Positions 22,952 through 36,341 are shown, counted from the stretch's first letter. The stretch: 64,000 bases of DNA from Albifimbria verrucaria (GCA_020081605.1 JAHREC010000045.1:1736001-1800000); one strand, 5' to 3'. Program-made: numbers and translations. The notes: a model not told the origin generated them from the letters alone.

Positions 22952-25900
22952 ATGTCTGTCCTTCCCCGACGTCCACGCCGAGCTCACCCAGCTCCTGCAG
23001 GCACTGCAGTCTGCCGACAACAGCATCCGCTCCCAGGCCGAGGAACACCTGCAGAACAGCTGGACCAACGCGAGGCCCGAGGTTCTGTTGATGGGCCTGG
23101 CTGAGCAGGTCCAGGGTGCCGGAGACAATGCTGTAAGTGCTACCGTCAGGTTCTGTTTGTCGCGTTCTTCTTCGTGTTGCCCTTGTTGTTCTTGTTTCTT
23201 CCCGCCTGTTCACCGTGGCTGACCTTTGTCCAAACTTTTCTCCCCAGACTCGCTCATTTGCTGCCGTCATCTTCCGCCGCATTGCCTCCAAGACGAGGAA
23301 AAATGACCAAGGAAAGACCCTCGACATGTTCCTCTCCCTGTCCGTCGATCAGGCCATCGTTATCAGACAGAAGCTCCTCGAAAGCCTCGGCGGCGAGGTT
23401 GACCGTGCCGTACGAAACAAGATCAGCGACGCCGTTGCTGAGGTCGCACGACAGTACACAGAGAACAGTCAGTTTTCACCAGGTTCAGTGCCTGGAGCAA
23501 GAACCTTTACTAACCTGGCTGCCACAACAGACGACTCCTGGCCTGAGCTGCTTGGTGCTCTTTTCCAGTTGAGCCAAGCTCCCGAAACTGAGAAGCGAGA
23601 GACTGCCTTCCGTGTTTTTGCTACCACACCAGGCATTATCGAGAAGCAGCACGAGGAAACTGTTCTCCAGGCTTTCCAGAAGGGCTTCAAGGACGACGCC
23701 GTTCAGGTATGACCTCCCTTCTAGTTCTTGTCCGCAGCCTAGCTAACCAGAGACGCAGGTTCGTCTGGCTGCCATGGAAGCCTTTGCCTCCTTTTTCAGA
23801 AACATTAGCAAGAAGGGCCAGTCCAAGTACTTCGCCCTGATCCCCGATGTTCTCAACATCCTGCCTCCCATCAAAGACTCCACGATTCGGATGATCTCAG
23901 CAAGGCCTTGGTCGCCCTCATCGATCTCGCCGAGACCGCTCCCAAGATGTTCAAGCAGCTCTTCCACAACCTTGTCCAGTTCAGCGTGTCCGTCATTCAG
24001 GACAAGGAGCTGGACAGCATCTGCCGTCAAAATGCCTTGGAGCTGATGGCTACATTCGCGGATTACGCCCCGTCCATGTGCCGAAAGGATGCGTCTTACA
24101 CCAACGACATGATCACCCAGTGCCTGAGTCTCATGACTGATTTGGGAGAGGATGACGACGATGCCGCTGAGTGGCTGGCTTCTGATGATGTAAGTAGTGA
24201 CGGTTCCCTACAATTGAGCTTCGTTCTAACAGATGCCACAGCTGGAGCAAGACGAGAGCGACCAGAACCACGTTGCGGGCGAGCAGACTATGGACCGACT
24301 TGCCAACAAACTGGGCGGCCAGACCATCCTGGCACCCACCTTCAACTGGCTTCCTCGCATGATGACCTCCATGGCTTGGCGAGACCGACACGCCGCCCTC
24401 ATGGCCATTTCCGCCATTTCTGAGGGCTGCCGTGAGCTCATGGTTGGCGAGCTAAGCCAGGTTCTGGATCTCGTCGTCCCCGCCCTTCGAGACCCTCACC
24501 CTCGAGTTCGCTGGGCTGGCTGCAACGCCCTTGGCCAGATGAGCACCGACTTTGCTCCCACCATGCAGACCGATTACTACGACCGGGTGCTCAAGGCCAT
24601 CATTCCTGTCCTTGACTCCCTGAAGGCCGTGTCAAGTCGCACGCCGCCGCTGCGCTCGTTAACTTCTGCGAGGAGGCAGAGAAGGCCACGCTCGAGCCTT
24701 ACCTGGATGAGCTTCTGTCTCACCTCTTCCAGCTGCTCCAGAGTGATAAGCGATACGTGCAGGAGCAGGCACTCTCCACCATCGCGACCATTGCTGATGC
24801 CGCCGAGGCCGCTTTCGCCAAGTACTATGACACCCTGATGCCCCTTCTCGTCAGCGTTCTGCAGAACCAGAACGAGAAGGAGTACCGTCTCTTGCGGGCC
24901 AAGGCAATGGAGTGTGCTACCCTCATCGCTCTGGCCGTTGGAAAGGAACGTCTGGGCCAGGACGCCATGACTCTGGTCAACCTGCTCGCCAACATTCAGA
25001 CCAACATTACCGATGCCGACGATCCTCAGGCTCAGTACCTCATGCACTGCTGGGGCCGTATGTGCCGTGTCCTCGGTTCTGACTTCCTTCCCTTCCTTGA
25101 CACAGTCATGCCACCCCTGCTGGAGTTGGGTATGGCCAAGGCTGACATCCAGCTGCTTGAAGATGACGAGCAGGTCGAGCAGATTCAGGGTGAAGAGGGC
25201 TGGGAACTTGTGCCTCTCAAGGGCAAGATGATTGGTATTAAGACCAGCACTATGGACGACAAGCACATGGCTATTGAGCTCTTGGTCGTCTACGCCCAGG
25301 TTCTGGAGGGAGCGTTTGCGCCTTACGTCGCCAACATCATGGAGAAGATTGCCCTCCCGGTCTTGCCTTCTTCTTCCACGATCCCGTGCGATACACATCC
25401 GCCAAGCTCGTTCCCCAACTACTCAGCTCTTACAAGAAGGCTTATGGAAGCCCATCTAACGAGCTGATCGGTCTGTGGAACGCCACAGTCCCCAAGTTGT
25501 TGGAGGTGCTCACTCCCGAGCCCGCCATTGACACTTTGGCCGAGATGTACCAATGCTTCTACGAGTCCGTTGAGGTGGTTGGAAAGAACTGCTTAACGGC
25601 AGACCACATGAGCCGCTTTATCGACTCAGTCCATGCTGCTCTTGAGGATTACAAGGATCGTGTTGCTCAGCGTGCTGAGGATAAGGAGGGTGCCACTGCT
25701 GAGGATGTCGAAGATGAGGCTGAGGAGGTCCTCATGGCTATTGAGGACGATCAGACCCTGCTTTCGGACATGAACAAGGCCTTCCACTCCATCTTCAAGA
25801 ACCACGGAGCTGCTTTCCTGCCGGCATGGGAGCGCCTGATGCAGACCTACGAGGGTTTCCTTGCTTCGCAAGATCCTACTCAGCGACAGTGGGGTCTCTG

Positions 25901-26578
25901 CATCATGGACGATGTCCTGGAGTACTGCGGTCCTGAGAGCATCCGCTACGCCAACTACATCTCGCAACCGCTCATTGATGGCTGCCAAGACCCTCGCCGG
26001 CAATTCGCCAGGCCGCTGCCTACGGTGTCGGTGTTGCGGCTCACAGAGGTGGTGCACCCTGGTCGCAGTTCCTGAGCAGCGCGGCGCCGTTCCTGTTCCA
26101 GGTGACGCAGGTGCCCGACGCACGCAACGAGGACAACGTGTACGCAACGGAGAATGCTTGCGCAGCTATTGCCAAGATCCTTCACTACAACGCCAGCTCA
26201 CTGGGCGATGCACAGGCCGTGATTCCTCAGTGGCTAGAGACGCTACCAGTGACCAACGACGAAGAGGCAGCACCGTACGCATATGCTTACCTTGCCGAGT
26301 TGATTGACCAGTGAGTGGACTAAATATCCGAGCATCTAGCTTAGGGATCTGTGCTAACATTATTCGACAGGAACAACCCGATAGTGATTGGCCAGGCCAG
26401 CAAGCTGTTTGTTTTCATCGCTCAGGCCCTTGAGGCTGAGACTCTTCAGGGCCAAACGGCTAGCCGAGTTGCGGCAGCCACCAAGAACATGCTGACGGCC
26501 GCAAACGTCGACCCAATGCCTCTGCTTCAACAGTTCAGCCCCGAGGCTCAAAGAACAATTATGGGTTACTTCACTTGA
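22952..26578 (+). CDS. kap121: Karyopherin Kap121/Pse1 (importin beta-3)
   Basis: This HEAT-repeat importin carries ribosomal proteins, histones and other cargo into the nucleus under control of Ran-GTP. The start at 22952 gives MSVLP followed by [18 protein letters not shown]. Family landmarks are [60 protein letters not shown], and the C-terminus ending in IMGYFT. Introns are 23133-23247, 23468-23530, 23707-23758, 24190-24241 and 26311-26370. The second is 63 bp, has no stop and keeps the frame. Frame repairs are needed at 22964-22967 (two C), near 23881, 24627, 25356-25358 and 25991-25993. Repaired length is 1,096 residues, the normal size for the family, so the gene is intact apart from base-calling errors. 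Confidence 0.94.
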
Positions 26579-29500
26579 GCACGGCGCACTGGAGAATCCT
26601 CTAGCCGCCATTGAAGCGAGGATTATCAGTCATTGGCTTCAGCGATGTGGCATAGCAGGCTAGACGGCTAATAGGTTACGCAGAGATGCTTGACGTTTTC
26701 GGTTTTAGATGATACCAAGTTGATGATTCTCACTGGTCTGGGCCAGCCAAAGTCTTGACCCGTTGGTGAGAGAATCAAGCCTCGGATGGACACGGCACTT
26801 TGGCGAAGAGATGGCAGTGTTTACACGATTCCATGGGGTAGATGCCTGCAACAGGCTTGGGTTGACGAAAACACACAGGTACTGGGGCTGAGGCAAGGTG
26901 ATGGGGAGGTGATGGGTCGTTCCGTCTGAAACAGCAGAGATATAGCAGAGATATGAAGGGGAGTCAGTTGTTTAATAGAAAGGTAGGATCTCAATCAGAT
27001 ATTAAGATTTTGTGACTCGTCTAGAGACTTGGTTCTTGTCGTGAAGATGGCTGGAAGGAGCGAAGTGGTGAATGACCCCTTTATGGCATAGCAAAGATTC
27101 AAGACGCAATGACAAACCCCGACGGTGACCTGTCACCATGAATAGCCAGTGTAGTGGCGATATGGGATGGGAAAATAGGCCACCAGGCAGTTGTGCAGAT
27201 CCGACCAGATCCTCGGACCCGATAGGATGGCCGGTATGCCATGGCTCCATATGCCAAAGCCACCGATGCAACTCAAATCTATCACTAGAGAGGCAAAGAG
27301 GATAGGAAAACCCCTCAGGAGGACCCTTCGGAGACCCTGTGTTAAGCGAGCTCCTGAGTTTCGGTGGCGATGACGGGTTTGTGACGTCACGTTGTTGAGC
27401 CCACGAAGTTTAGACGCACAACTCGATAATCCGCAAGCCAGCACATGGCTTTCTTAGGAGAAGGTGGCTTAAAGACTAAGGGAAGCAAGGATGATGGGGA
27501 GGGATAATTGGCAAAGCCATGACAGGACATTCCTATGTGGGAAGGTCACCACTACCTGAGCTACACCGGCAATTGCTAACATGTGACGAACCACCAATCA
27601 CGGAGGGCCTCAAGGTCACAAGTGAAAACACCAATCCTGGGAGAATAAATAGGGGACTGATGGGGGATAAAGATGAATAGGTTCAACCAGGGGTCAACCG
27701 TTTGGGGACCGGGACAAGGGAAGGGAGCACACAGTAGGAGCCCCGAGAGACTGCGATGTGTGTAAATGCGATACGCATGGGCAAAGTCTGCAGAATCCCA
27801 TGTTTAAAAGAAAGCGGAGACGCTGGGATCGAGATCTGGGACTGATAGGTAAGGGAGAGGGGTGATAGGGCGGTTCCATGTAAGATTTAGGGTGTGAGAA
27901 AGGACAGGATGCAATCTGAAAATGGACATGGGATTTAGAGGGAGGGCTTGTGCAGACGAGCGAATTTTTCTTTGTTATGAAGCATCCGTGAAGTAAGACC
28001 AGATGTTGAGAGGCGGACTGGGATGTGAAGGGAGCGAGACGGCTATTCAACTGAGGAGAGACATGCATTCGTGGATTGGAATCCGCTTGGCCCCCTTGTT
28101 TCTGTCTTCTTTCTTTCCATGCGGCTAGGGTGGTCACTGCGAGTTTTCACTTTTCCCATCAAACTGACAAGCCGATGAAACGTGCAGCACGCATCGGAAG
28201 GTTTTTGTTTGGTTAATATCGAAAGGGAGAGGAGTAGTGTATAACATGGCACCAAGGCTTCATGGGGAGGGGGTTGAGATAGCAAGGTGTGCATCCGAAT
28301 GCATGCCATGAGGGCTTCTGTTCTGGAAAACGGAAACAAGCAACGCGACTGGCTGAGACGGACCATGCAGGGAAAAGAAGAGAGGGAAAAAGGAAAAAGG
28401 AACCAAACACATCACATTTCTGAAAAAGAGGGTGGTACTGTACGGCCCAGCAGTGTGCTTAGGGAATGCAAATCACTAGCGCGGAGTCGAAGCGTTGGGC
28501 GAGAGTGCTTTTGGGGTTTCGTGTGGATTGGCTCGGGGAGAAGCCCGGTGTAGGCAGCAGTTAGGCGGGAGACGAAGCAAAGAAAAAGAAAAGAGGGTGG
28601 GAGAGGTTTCACACCGATAGAGCGGGCCGCTAGGAAGAGGCGGCGGGCGGTTAGACCTGTGCTACCGTACAGTCGCAACCTCACCTCAAAGTCTGGGGAG
28701 CGGTGATGAACGGTTGACGAGATGATGCTGGTGGATATCGGTCAGGGCATGCCGGTGAGACTTGGTTGGTTCGGAGCACATTTGTGTGCACACACTGCTT
28801 AATTAGTAATGGGTTTTGTTTATTATTCTTCTTCTCTTGTGACTTCATATTTCTATTAGCCGACAACATGGACGTTCGTACGTCTCCGCGGTGATATAAT
28901 ATTGACGTCCTGATACATGTGCATGAATTGCCTGTTTCGGCAATTTCTCCTACGGAAAGCGTTCTCTTCTAGAAACACCACTACGGGGCGTTTAAATTGG
29001 TCTGGATAACGGTATAAGTCAATCATATTATGAGGGGAAAAGAATTGTGGAAATACGCTCCTTTCCCCATCCATAATAACCCATGTGAATGTGGATGAGA
29101 GTCGATAGGTGGGAGAGGGCGAGTTTGGATAGAAGGGGAGGGGTGTCCCTGGTCTGGCTTCGGATCGGCATCCGCTGATTTCTGGGCGTATCAGACACCC
29201 TTGTGTAGGTTATGTACCATTATATTGTCAGATCCATGGACCGAAAACGTGATGGCGACGCCAGGAGCCGACGTCCCCTATCGTGCAGCGGCTACCCGAG
29301 GCGGCGCAGGGGAGGGCCAAGCGATTCGATGGGGACATGAAGAAAATGGACGGCCTGAATTCTCCACTTCGTGTCCGTTCCCGTGGGGCTGGTGCGGAAG
29401 AAGAGGGCTTCCCGTTGCAAAGAGTTTACATTGGGCTGGGTCTTTTTCTCTCCTCTTCCCTCTATCCTGTTCGGAGTTTTTTGTAGTATCCTTGGGGAGA

Positions 29501-32500
29501 TATTTAGTGCAAGCCTCAGGCTGGAAGCGGTTTCGGAGGTTTCTGTGTGATATGTTGAAGAGGCGTGTTGCGTCATTCGCGACAGCGGCGGTGGTAATTC
29601 TTGACGCCCTTCTTTGGGGTTCCATCAGCCATGGCCATGTAACATTCGATGCCAAGACTGCGCAGGGTTCTTTGTTAAAGGGAGAGGCGAGGTGAAGTAA
29701 GGTACCTACCATGGGTACCTTACCTCCATAATCATGTAGGTACCTTACAGCCAAGCGGTACCTAGATATAGGTACCTACCTAAGTCCTACCTTAGTAGTA
29801 GGGAGGTCTGTAGGCACCGTACCTTAGTAGGTAAGGCAGGTAAGGCTGGTTAGTTGGTACCGTGCCTGTTAGCAGGCGCACACACACTACGTAGCACAGT
29901 ACAGCACTCTCCAGTAACACCAAGTTCGTCCACGGGCTCCGAACTCGTCTCCAATCATCCCCATGCGGCTTCACCTCTGCTTAGCGCTGGGCAGGTCCCT
30001 TTCTCTGGGTTACGTAAACGGCAGTTCGTTCAGCTGGCCCTTTTGGTCGTTTTCAGCATCCGCGGCTCTTGAGGCATTTCTCACGTCGGCCCGCGTCAGA
30101 GGGCTATATGTGACCTGGAACAGGAGGATCCATGGGGAGCTGCCCGAAAGATCCTAGGGAAGAGAAAAAGAAAAAGGCCGAAATTCGTCGGGTACGTGTG
30201 TTTATTTGTCAGGCGTACGGTAATCACGGGTAGGTAAGTTAGTTAGATGGTTAGCTGGAACGAGAGTGAGAGATTGGTAATTGGGCGTGGGCGAGTTGTT
30301 TCCAGCCCACAGACATTTGGCCCCATCAGGCTTGCTGTTTAAAGCAGAGAGCAAAGCAAAGCAAAGCAGAGCAAACCATAGCAGAGCAGAGCTAATGGCC
30401 CTTCCACTGGTATGTAACAAGTACCTGGTCGAATCAGCACGCTACTACTACCGAGGCACTAATGTACGGCTGCGAGTTGGTCATTGGCGGTACCTGCTAG
30501 GTTGGTCCTAGGCGCGAACCTTGCTGCCGGCCAGGGAACAGTTTGTTCGAATCCGCCACGCCGTCGCAAAACACCCTAGGGAGGTAGGTCTGCAGGTAGG
30601 ATTTCGTGTCGTCAAAGCGGGTGGCCGAAGCCATCCCGTAGCTAGCAGCAGCTGGGAGGTTTTGCTACGGTTGGTCATGGACGATATGTTATCGTTGCCG
30701 GGCTATTTGAAATCGGGTTTATTTTATTTTATTATTTTGGTTCCTTTTTCCGTTTTCCTTTTTATTTTGTTGCACTTGTCATCTCTTCCTTCAGGGACCT
30801 TGGCAGAGCGGCCCTGCTCCGAGACTCCGAGACCAATAGGAACCCAGAAACGAGGTGCAGGGACGGCAGCAAGCGAGAGACAATGTAAAAGATGTCGCTA
30901 CGTCACCGAGAGAAGAAGATAAAATCACACACACGCGGGAAGGGAAGAAAGGGAAGAAAGGGAGAAGTGGGAGAAGAATGGAAGCCAAAAAGGAACGATT
31001 GGAGGAAGAGGCGATACAGGCGGCATCCATGCCCATGCGAAATCAGATTCGCGCAGGGCAGATCTAGATATCGTTGTTCTTCATCCAACCTGCATATCGA
31101 GGGCGGCCCAAGCCCCAGCCAGAAGAGCCAGAAGAGGGTGGGAGGGAGGTACTTGGCGAGCGTACCCTTGCGCGTCGCCGCCAAGTACCGGGGGTACGTT
31201 ATGCTCCGTACAGCACAAGCACTGCGCTGCACTGCACTGCGCGTAAGGCACTGACTGACTGACTGACTGCAGTCGGTAAGAAGAGTACTACGTATGGTAA
31301 GAAGCCGAGGATGGGCACTAACTGCATTTGCGCCTCTGCCACACAGCGAAGGGATGCAACGCGGCGGCAGATCTTATTCCTGTTTGTCCGTGTCCGCTGA
31401 CCACTGCGCAGCTCGCTCTCTGCTATGCTGTGCTAGATTAAGATGCCAAAACGGTCCCAGTGCATAGCCCGCCGCTCACACCGTCGGTCGACCAAGTCCG
31501 GCGCCCCGACCGACCGGCTGACTGGCTGACTGACCGAGGGAAAGAGAGAAGCCAGCGGCAGCAGAACTGATTCAGCGTTTAGTTAGTTAGTGAGCAAGTG
31601 AGTGAGAGAGTGAGGTGAAAGGTGCCCAGTTTAATGAAATGCAATCTGCTGGCACGCTGTTTCTCTCCCTGCGCTTGGGTCTGATTGGAGGTGGACGAGG
31701 TACCGCGCCTTGGACGGGGGTACTGCGATAGGAGGTACCTGAGGGTCCCAGGCCACAGCATGTCACTCGTGTACCTTTTGGCGTGTCTTCCGGGTCCGAC
31801 ATTTTGGTCATCCATCAGCACCCAGTTCAGTCATTCCCCTCCCTTGTGCTTGTGCTACATGTACAAGCCAGTACGGTGCGGGTGCAGTAGGTACCCCAGC
31901 CAAGCACAATAATCAAGGCCGCCCCAAGGTACCTTTGAACTGCTGATGCTGCCCTTGTCTTTTCTCTCTCTCTCTGTGTTTCTCCCATCCGGATCTTTCT
32001 CCCCCTCCAAAACCTTCCACATTTGCATCCACCTCTCATTTTCCCATCATCTTACCTACGCGCACGCTTTCTTCCTTTTCGCAACCAGAGCGCCCCGCAG
32101 TCATTAACCGTGTTCCCTGCCTTTTGCCTTGCTACCTTGACCCTGGCCCGCTAATGAGGGCTTCGTCTTGAGTCGGTAAGTACTGCACCATGTACTATCC
32201 ACTAGATCTACCACTTTGCCTCCCTCTCCATCCACTCCCACTTCTTCCTCGTTGAACCCCGTCTGTTCGTTCGTTCGTCCACCCATCCATCCTCCTACGT
32301 GTGGCCTTTACATCTCTATCCTGTCCGGTGCTAGCCTACCATATCCATCCCTCTCTCTCTCACTCTCTTCCACCACCCCCATCCACATGCCCATACTCCG
32401 CGCACTACCCACTGCCCACTGCGAAGTTTATCCCCCTCCCTCTCCCTCTCCCTCTCTTCTCATATTAGCAAAGCAGCCTCTGGCCCTGCACCATCCATCT

Positions 32501-33038
32501 CTTAGGCTTTGGGCATTTCTCTGTCGCTTTTGGCTACCATTTCCGCATACCCTCTTTTTCTCTCATCCTGACTTTCCCACCCTCTCGTTTCCGGGTTTCC
32601 TCCAAAAAAAAACTTGCCAAAAAGAGTGGCCAGCAATTTGTGCTTTGATTTATTTCACCTACCGAGAGGCTGACAAAGAACCGCCACGGCGCATCCTCGA
32701 CAGCCAGAATTCTCTCTCTGCCTTTGCTTCGCTCGCCGCCAAGTTGGGACGCCCCCGCCATCCGCATTCCCGTCCGTCCATCCCAGTCCAGTCAACCAAC
32801 CCTCGGCTTCGCTTCGCTTCTCTTCGCTTCATTTCATTTCACGACACACAGGCAGGCCTCGCAACTCCGCTGCCGCACAACTCGCGCATCCAGCCACAGC
32901 CTCGTCCCGCTACATGATCCCACGAACCCGACTGCACCACCGCTCTGCCGGTTAAGATAATACCCTCCTACCTCAAGGCGTTCGCCAGCGTTGTTTCAGA
33001 AGATAGGCCTTGGCCGCGTCAGGCCAGATGCTGTCGCC
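26579..33038. other. Long gene-free region upstream of wc-1
   Basis: These 6.4 kb hold no coding region I can support. From about 27480 to 28700 the + strand is purine-rich, which would suit the leader of an unannotated minus-strand transcript, but no protein follows it. A dense cluster of GGTACC motifs sits at 29699-29870. GCAAA/GCAGA runs lie near 30350-30392, and GACT runs near 31250 and 31520. From about 32200 the sequence is strongly CT-rich and is the likely 5' leader of wc-1; upstream ATGs occur in it (for example near 32387). Confidence 0.55.
29699..29870. repeat. Cluster of palindromic GGTACC / TAGGTACCTA motifs
   Basis: At least six copies of GGTACC, or its extended palindrome TAGGTACCTA, occur within about 170 bases, joined by CCTTA/TAAGG spacers. 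Single copies of the same motif are scattered through other gene-free stretches of the window (11.2, 11.5, 20.5, 30.5, 31.7 and 31.9 kb) and are not obvious in coding sequence. Confidence 0.7.
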
Positions 33039-36000
33039 ATGGAAGGCTTTTACCCTCGAACCCAACAGTCCTCCTCGCAGCAGGTGCTGTCGCCATACTC
33101 TCACCAGCAGGCACAACCGCAACAACAACAACAACAGCGACAGCGACAGTTGCAGCAGCAGCATCAGCAACTACAACGCGAGCACCAGCAATTGCAACAG
33201 CAGCATCGACAGCTTCAGCAGGAGCATCAGCAGGAGCAGCAACACCGCCGCCAGATCCAGTCCCAGATCCATCTGGATGCTATGAGCATGTCCGGCCCCG
33301 AGCAGACGTCTTCCGCACAGCCTCCCATGTCCACAATGTCCCCGACCACACCATGCTGAGCTCCGCCGACCCCTTCGACGGCATGATGGACGACGACCAG
33401 GTCGAGATGAGACGCCGCCAGAGCATGCCTCAGTCCTACAACAACCAGATGCTGCACGGACAGTCCCAGCGTAGGATGTCTACCATCGATACCGGCGAAA
33501 TGCTGACCTTCGGCGGTGCCGGCAACGAGAGCGACCTGGGCAACTACCAATTCAGCCAAGCTATGTCCACCGCCTTTCCCACCCTCGACACCTCCGCTAT
33601 GAACATGTCCAACCAGATGGGCAACTTCCTCACCGATCCCAACGACTACTCCGCCATGTCTCCCGACCTAATGGGCTCCATGATCCCTCCACATTTGCCA
33701 ACATGAACATGGGGTCCATGGCCAACGGTTCTCCTACCCAGATGCACTTGTTCTCTCCCACCAGCACCACCCCGGTGCCATGGATGGCCAGTACGCATCT
33801 AACCCACTCGGTGCCTTGCCCCAGGACTTTTCTATGGACATGGATCCGGACAACAACCACAACACTGACCCCAACGGCGGCGCTACCGGCATCGCTTCTA
33901 TAGATGAAGGAACCAATGATACCATGAATCCCCGACAGCTCAACTCGACTGGGTCCGTCTCCGGCCCGCCTCGACCGCCGAATGCAATGAGCGTCGATAG
34001 TAATATGAACAGCTTCGGCAACCAACGTGCCGTCTCTCGTCAAGTATCCTCTCCCGGCTCCGCCATCTCACCGCAGCGCGGCAACTCTTCCGCTAGCATA
34101 ACCCAACCGAGTTCTTCCTCCGATGTCACCACCCCAGCGACAACCACTACCCCGCGAGAGTCGAAGGAAAAGACGATATACTCCAAGAGCGGTTTTGACA
34201 TGCTTAAGGCCTTGTGGTTGGTTGCTACCCGAAAGAACCCACAAATCAATCTGGGCGCCGTCGATTTATCCTGTGCTTTTGTCGTCTGCGATGTCAAGAT
34301 GAACGACTGCCCCATCATTTACGTTTCCGACAACTTCCAAAATCTGACTGGCTACAGTCGACATGAGATTGTCGGACAGAACTGTCGATTCCTTCAAGCA
34401 CCCGATGGCAACGTCGAGGCCGGCTCAAAACGAGAGTTTGTTGACGATGGTGCTGTTTATAGTCTTAAGAAGATGGTCCACGAAGGTCGGGAGGTTCAGC
34501 AGAGCCTTATCAATTACCGCAAAGGCGGTAAGCCCTTCCTGAATCTGCTAACCATGATACCCATCCCCTGGGATACTGAAGAAATTCGTTACTTTATTGG
34601 TTTCCAGATTGATCTTGTGGAGTGCCCGGATGCCATCTCTGGCCAGGAGTTGGGCGGTGTCAAGGTTAACTACAAGCACAGCGATATTGGCCAATACATC
34701 TGGACGCCGCCCGCCTCGAGCCAGTGGGAGCCAGAGAAGGGCCAGACTCTAGGCATGGATGATGTGTCGACGTTGCTGCAGCAGTTCAGTCCCAAGGGCC
34801 TGGTATCCGACTGGCACAAACAGTCATGGGACAAGATGCTGTTGGAGAACACTGATGATGTCGTTCATGTCTTGTCGCTCAAGGGCCTCTTCCTCTACCT
34901 TTCGCCGGCCTGCAAGCGAGTCCTCGAATACGACGCCACGGACCTGGTAGGCAACTCGCTGTCCTCCGTCTGCCACCCTTCCGACATCGTACCCGTGACC
35001 CGAGAACTCAAAGATACGGCTGCTGGTAACTTGGTCAACATTGTCTTCAGAATCCGCAGGAAAAACAGCGGTTACACGTGGTTCGAGAGCCACGGATCCC
35101 TCTTCGTCGAGCAAGGCAAGGGTCGAAAGTGCATCATTCTGGTTGGACGCAAGCGCCCGGTCTTCGCACTTAGCCGGCAGAGCATAGAGGCAAATGGCGG
35201 TATCGGCGACAGCGAGCTATGGACCAAACTATCGACGTCGGGCATGTTCCTTTTCGTATCGTCCAATATCAGATCGCTCCTCGATCTGCAACCAGAATCC
35301 TTGATTGGCACCAGCATACAGGAGTTGATGCGCAAGGAGTCAAGGCTGGACTTTGGACGAGCAGTTGAAAAAGCCCGGAAGGGTAAGATCGTCACATGCA
35401 AGCACGAGGTCCAGAACCGCCGAGGCCAGGTCTTGCAAGCCCGTACAACCTTGTACCCCGGCGATGCTATGGAAGGACAGAAGCCATCTTTCCTTTTGGC
35501 TCAGACTAAGTTGGTCAAGGCATCCTCACGGAACATTGCTCCCGCAAGCACCGCTGGCAGTCTTCGATCTGCCATGACGCCAAAAAGCGACGCCTAAGGT
35601 TCTGGGTCACAACCTTCCGGCCCGATATCACAACCGGCTGGTGGAGGACTGGCTCATGGCAATCAGGACATGGCTCTGGCTTCAGACGATAACATATTCG
35701 ATGAACTGCGAACGACGAAATGCTCTAGCTGGCAATTTGAGTTGAGGCAAATGGAAAAGATCAACCGAATCCTCGCCGAAGAGCTGGGTGGCTTGTTGGC
35801 CAACAAGAAGAAGAGAAAGAGAAGAAAGGGAGTTGGCAACGTCATACGGGATTGTGCCAACTGCCACACCAGAAATACACCCGAATGGCGAAGAGGACCC
35901 AGCGGCCAGAGAGACCTCTGTAACAGCTGTGGTCTGCGCTGGGCTAAACAGGTAAGCATGCTATAAACAATTCAAGGGCATGGTCCTCGAGCTAACACGA

Positions 36001-36341
36001 TACCAGACGGGCAGGGTTTCTCCACGCAACTCGTCTCGAGGCGGTCACGATGCACAAAGCAAGAAGTCTGCATCACCGATACACTCGTCTTCTTTACATC
36101 GAGAGATGTCAGCTGATACTCCCGCACAACAGACTACCAACACTAATGGAGGAGCGAATACTCCACAACACAATAATGCAAATGCTTCTAACGTGATGGC
36201 ACCTAGCGGAGCGCCGTCGGCTATTGGCGCGAAATCGACGACGACGATGATGCCCCGCCTAGCCAACCTCTACTGGCTGGCGGAATAGCTGGGCAAAGTA
36301 TGACGGCGATACGTGAGGAGCGAGAATCGAGCCAGCCTTGA
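33039..36341 (+). CDS. wc-1: White collar 1 blue-light receptor and GATA factor, with in-frame TAA
   Basis: WC-1 senses blue light through FAD in its LOV domain and, with WC-2, drives light- and clock-regulated transcription. The start at 33039 (MEGFYPRTQ) is followed by a Gln-rich stretch. The LOV domain has the photoactive motif GQNCRFLQ (Cys codon 34384). Two further PAS domains follow (around 34.8-35.05 and 35.2-35.5 kb), then a basic segment [16 protein letters not shown] and a GATA finger C-x2-C-x18-C-x2-C (about 35856-35940). The intron is 35952-36006. Frame repairs are needed at 33351, 33689, 33770-33773 and near 36236; the last gives the true C-terminus REERESSQP and stop at 36339-36341. 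An in-frame TAA at 35595-35597 separates the PAS domains from the zinc finger, although the same frame stays coding on both sides. Repaired length is about 1,083 residues. Confidence 0.93.
33118..33245 (+). repeat. wc-1: CAA/CAG-rich tract encoding the WC-1 polyglutamine region
   Basis: An irregular CAA/CAG tract with GAG, CAT and CGA interruptions encodes a Gln-rich N-terminal segment. Such tracts in WC-1 are known to vary in length between strains in other fungi. Confidence 0.85.

Noticed and set aside
29201..29754. Overlapping + and - open frames near 29.2-29.7 kb
   Set aside because: They have no recognisable content, no splice support and a composition like the surrounding non-coding DNA.
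30540..30570. A possible tRNA T-arm (GTTCGAATCC)
   Set aside because: The flanking bases do not form a T-stem, and no matching acceptor or anticodon stem is present.
32216..32917. A 233-codon open frame upstream of wc-1
   Set aside because: It is Pro/Ser/Leu low complexity from CT-rich leader sequence and does not begin with a convincing ATG.
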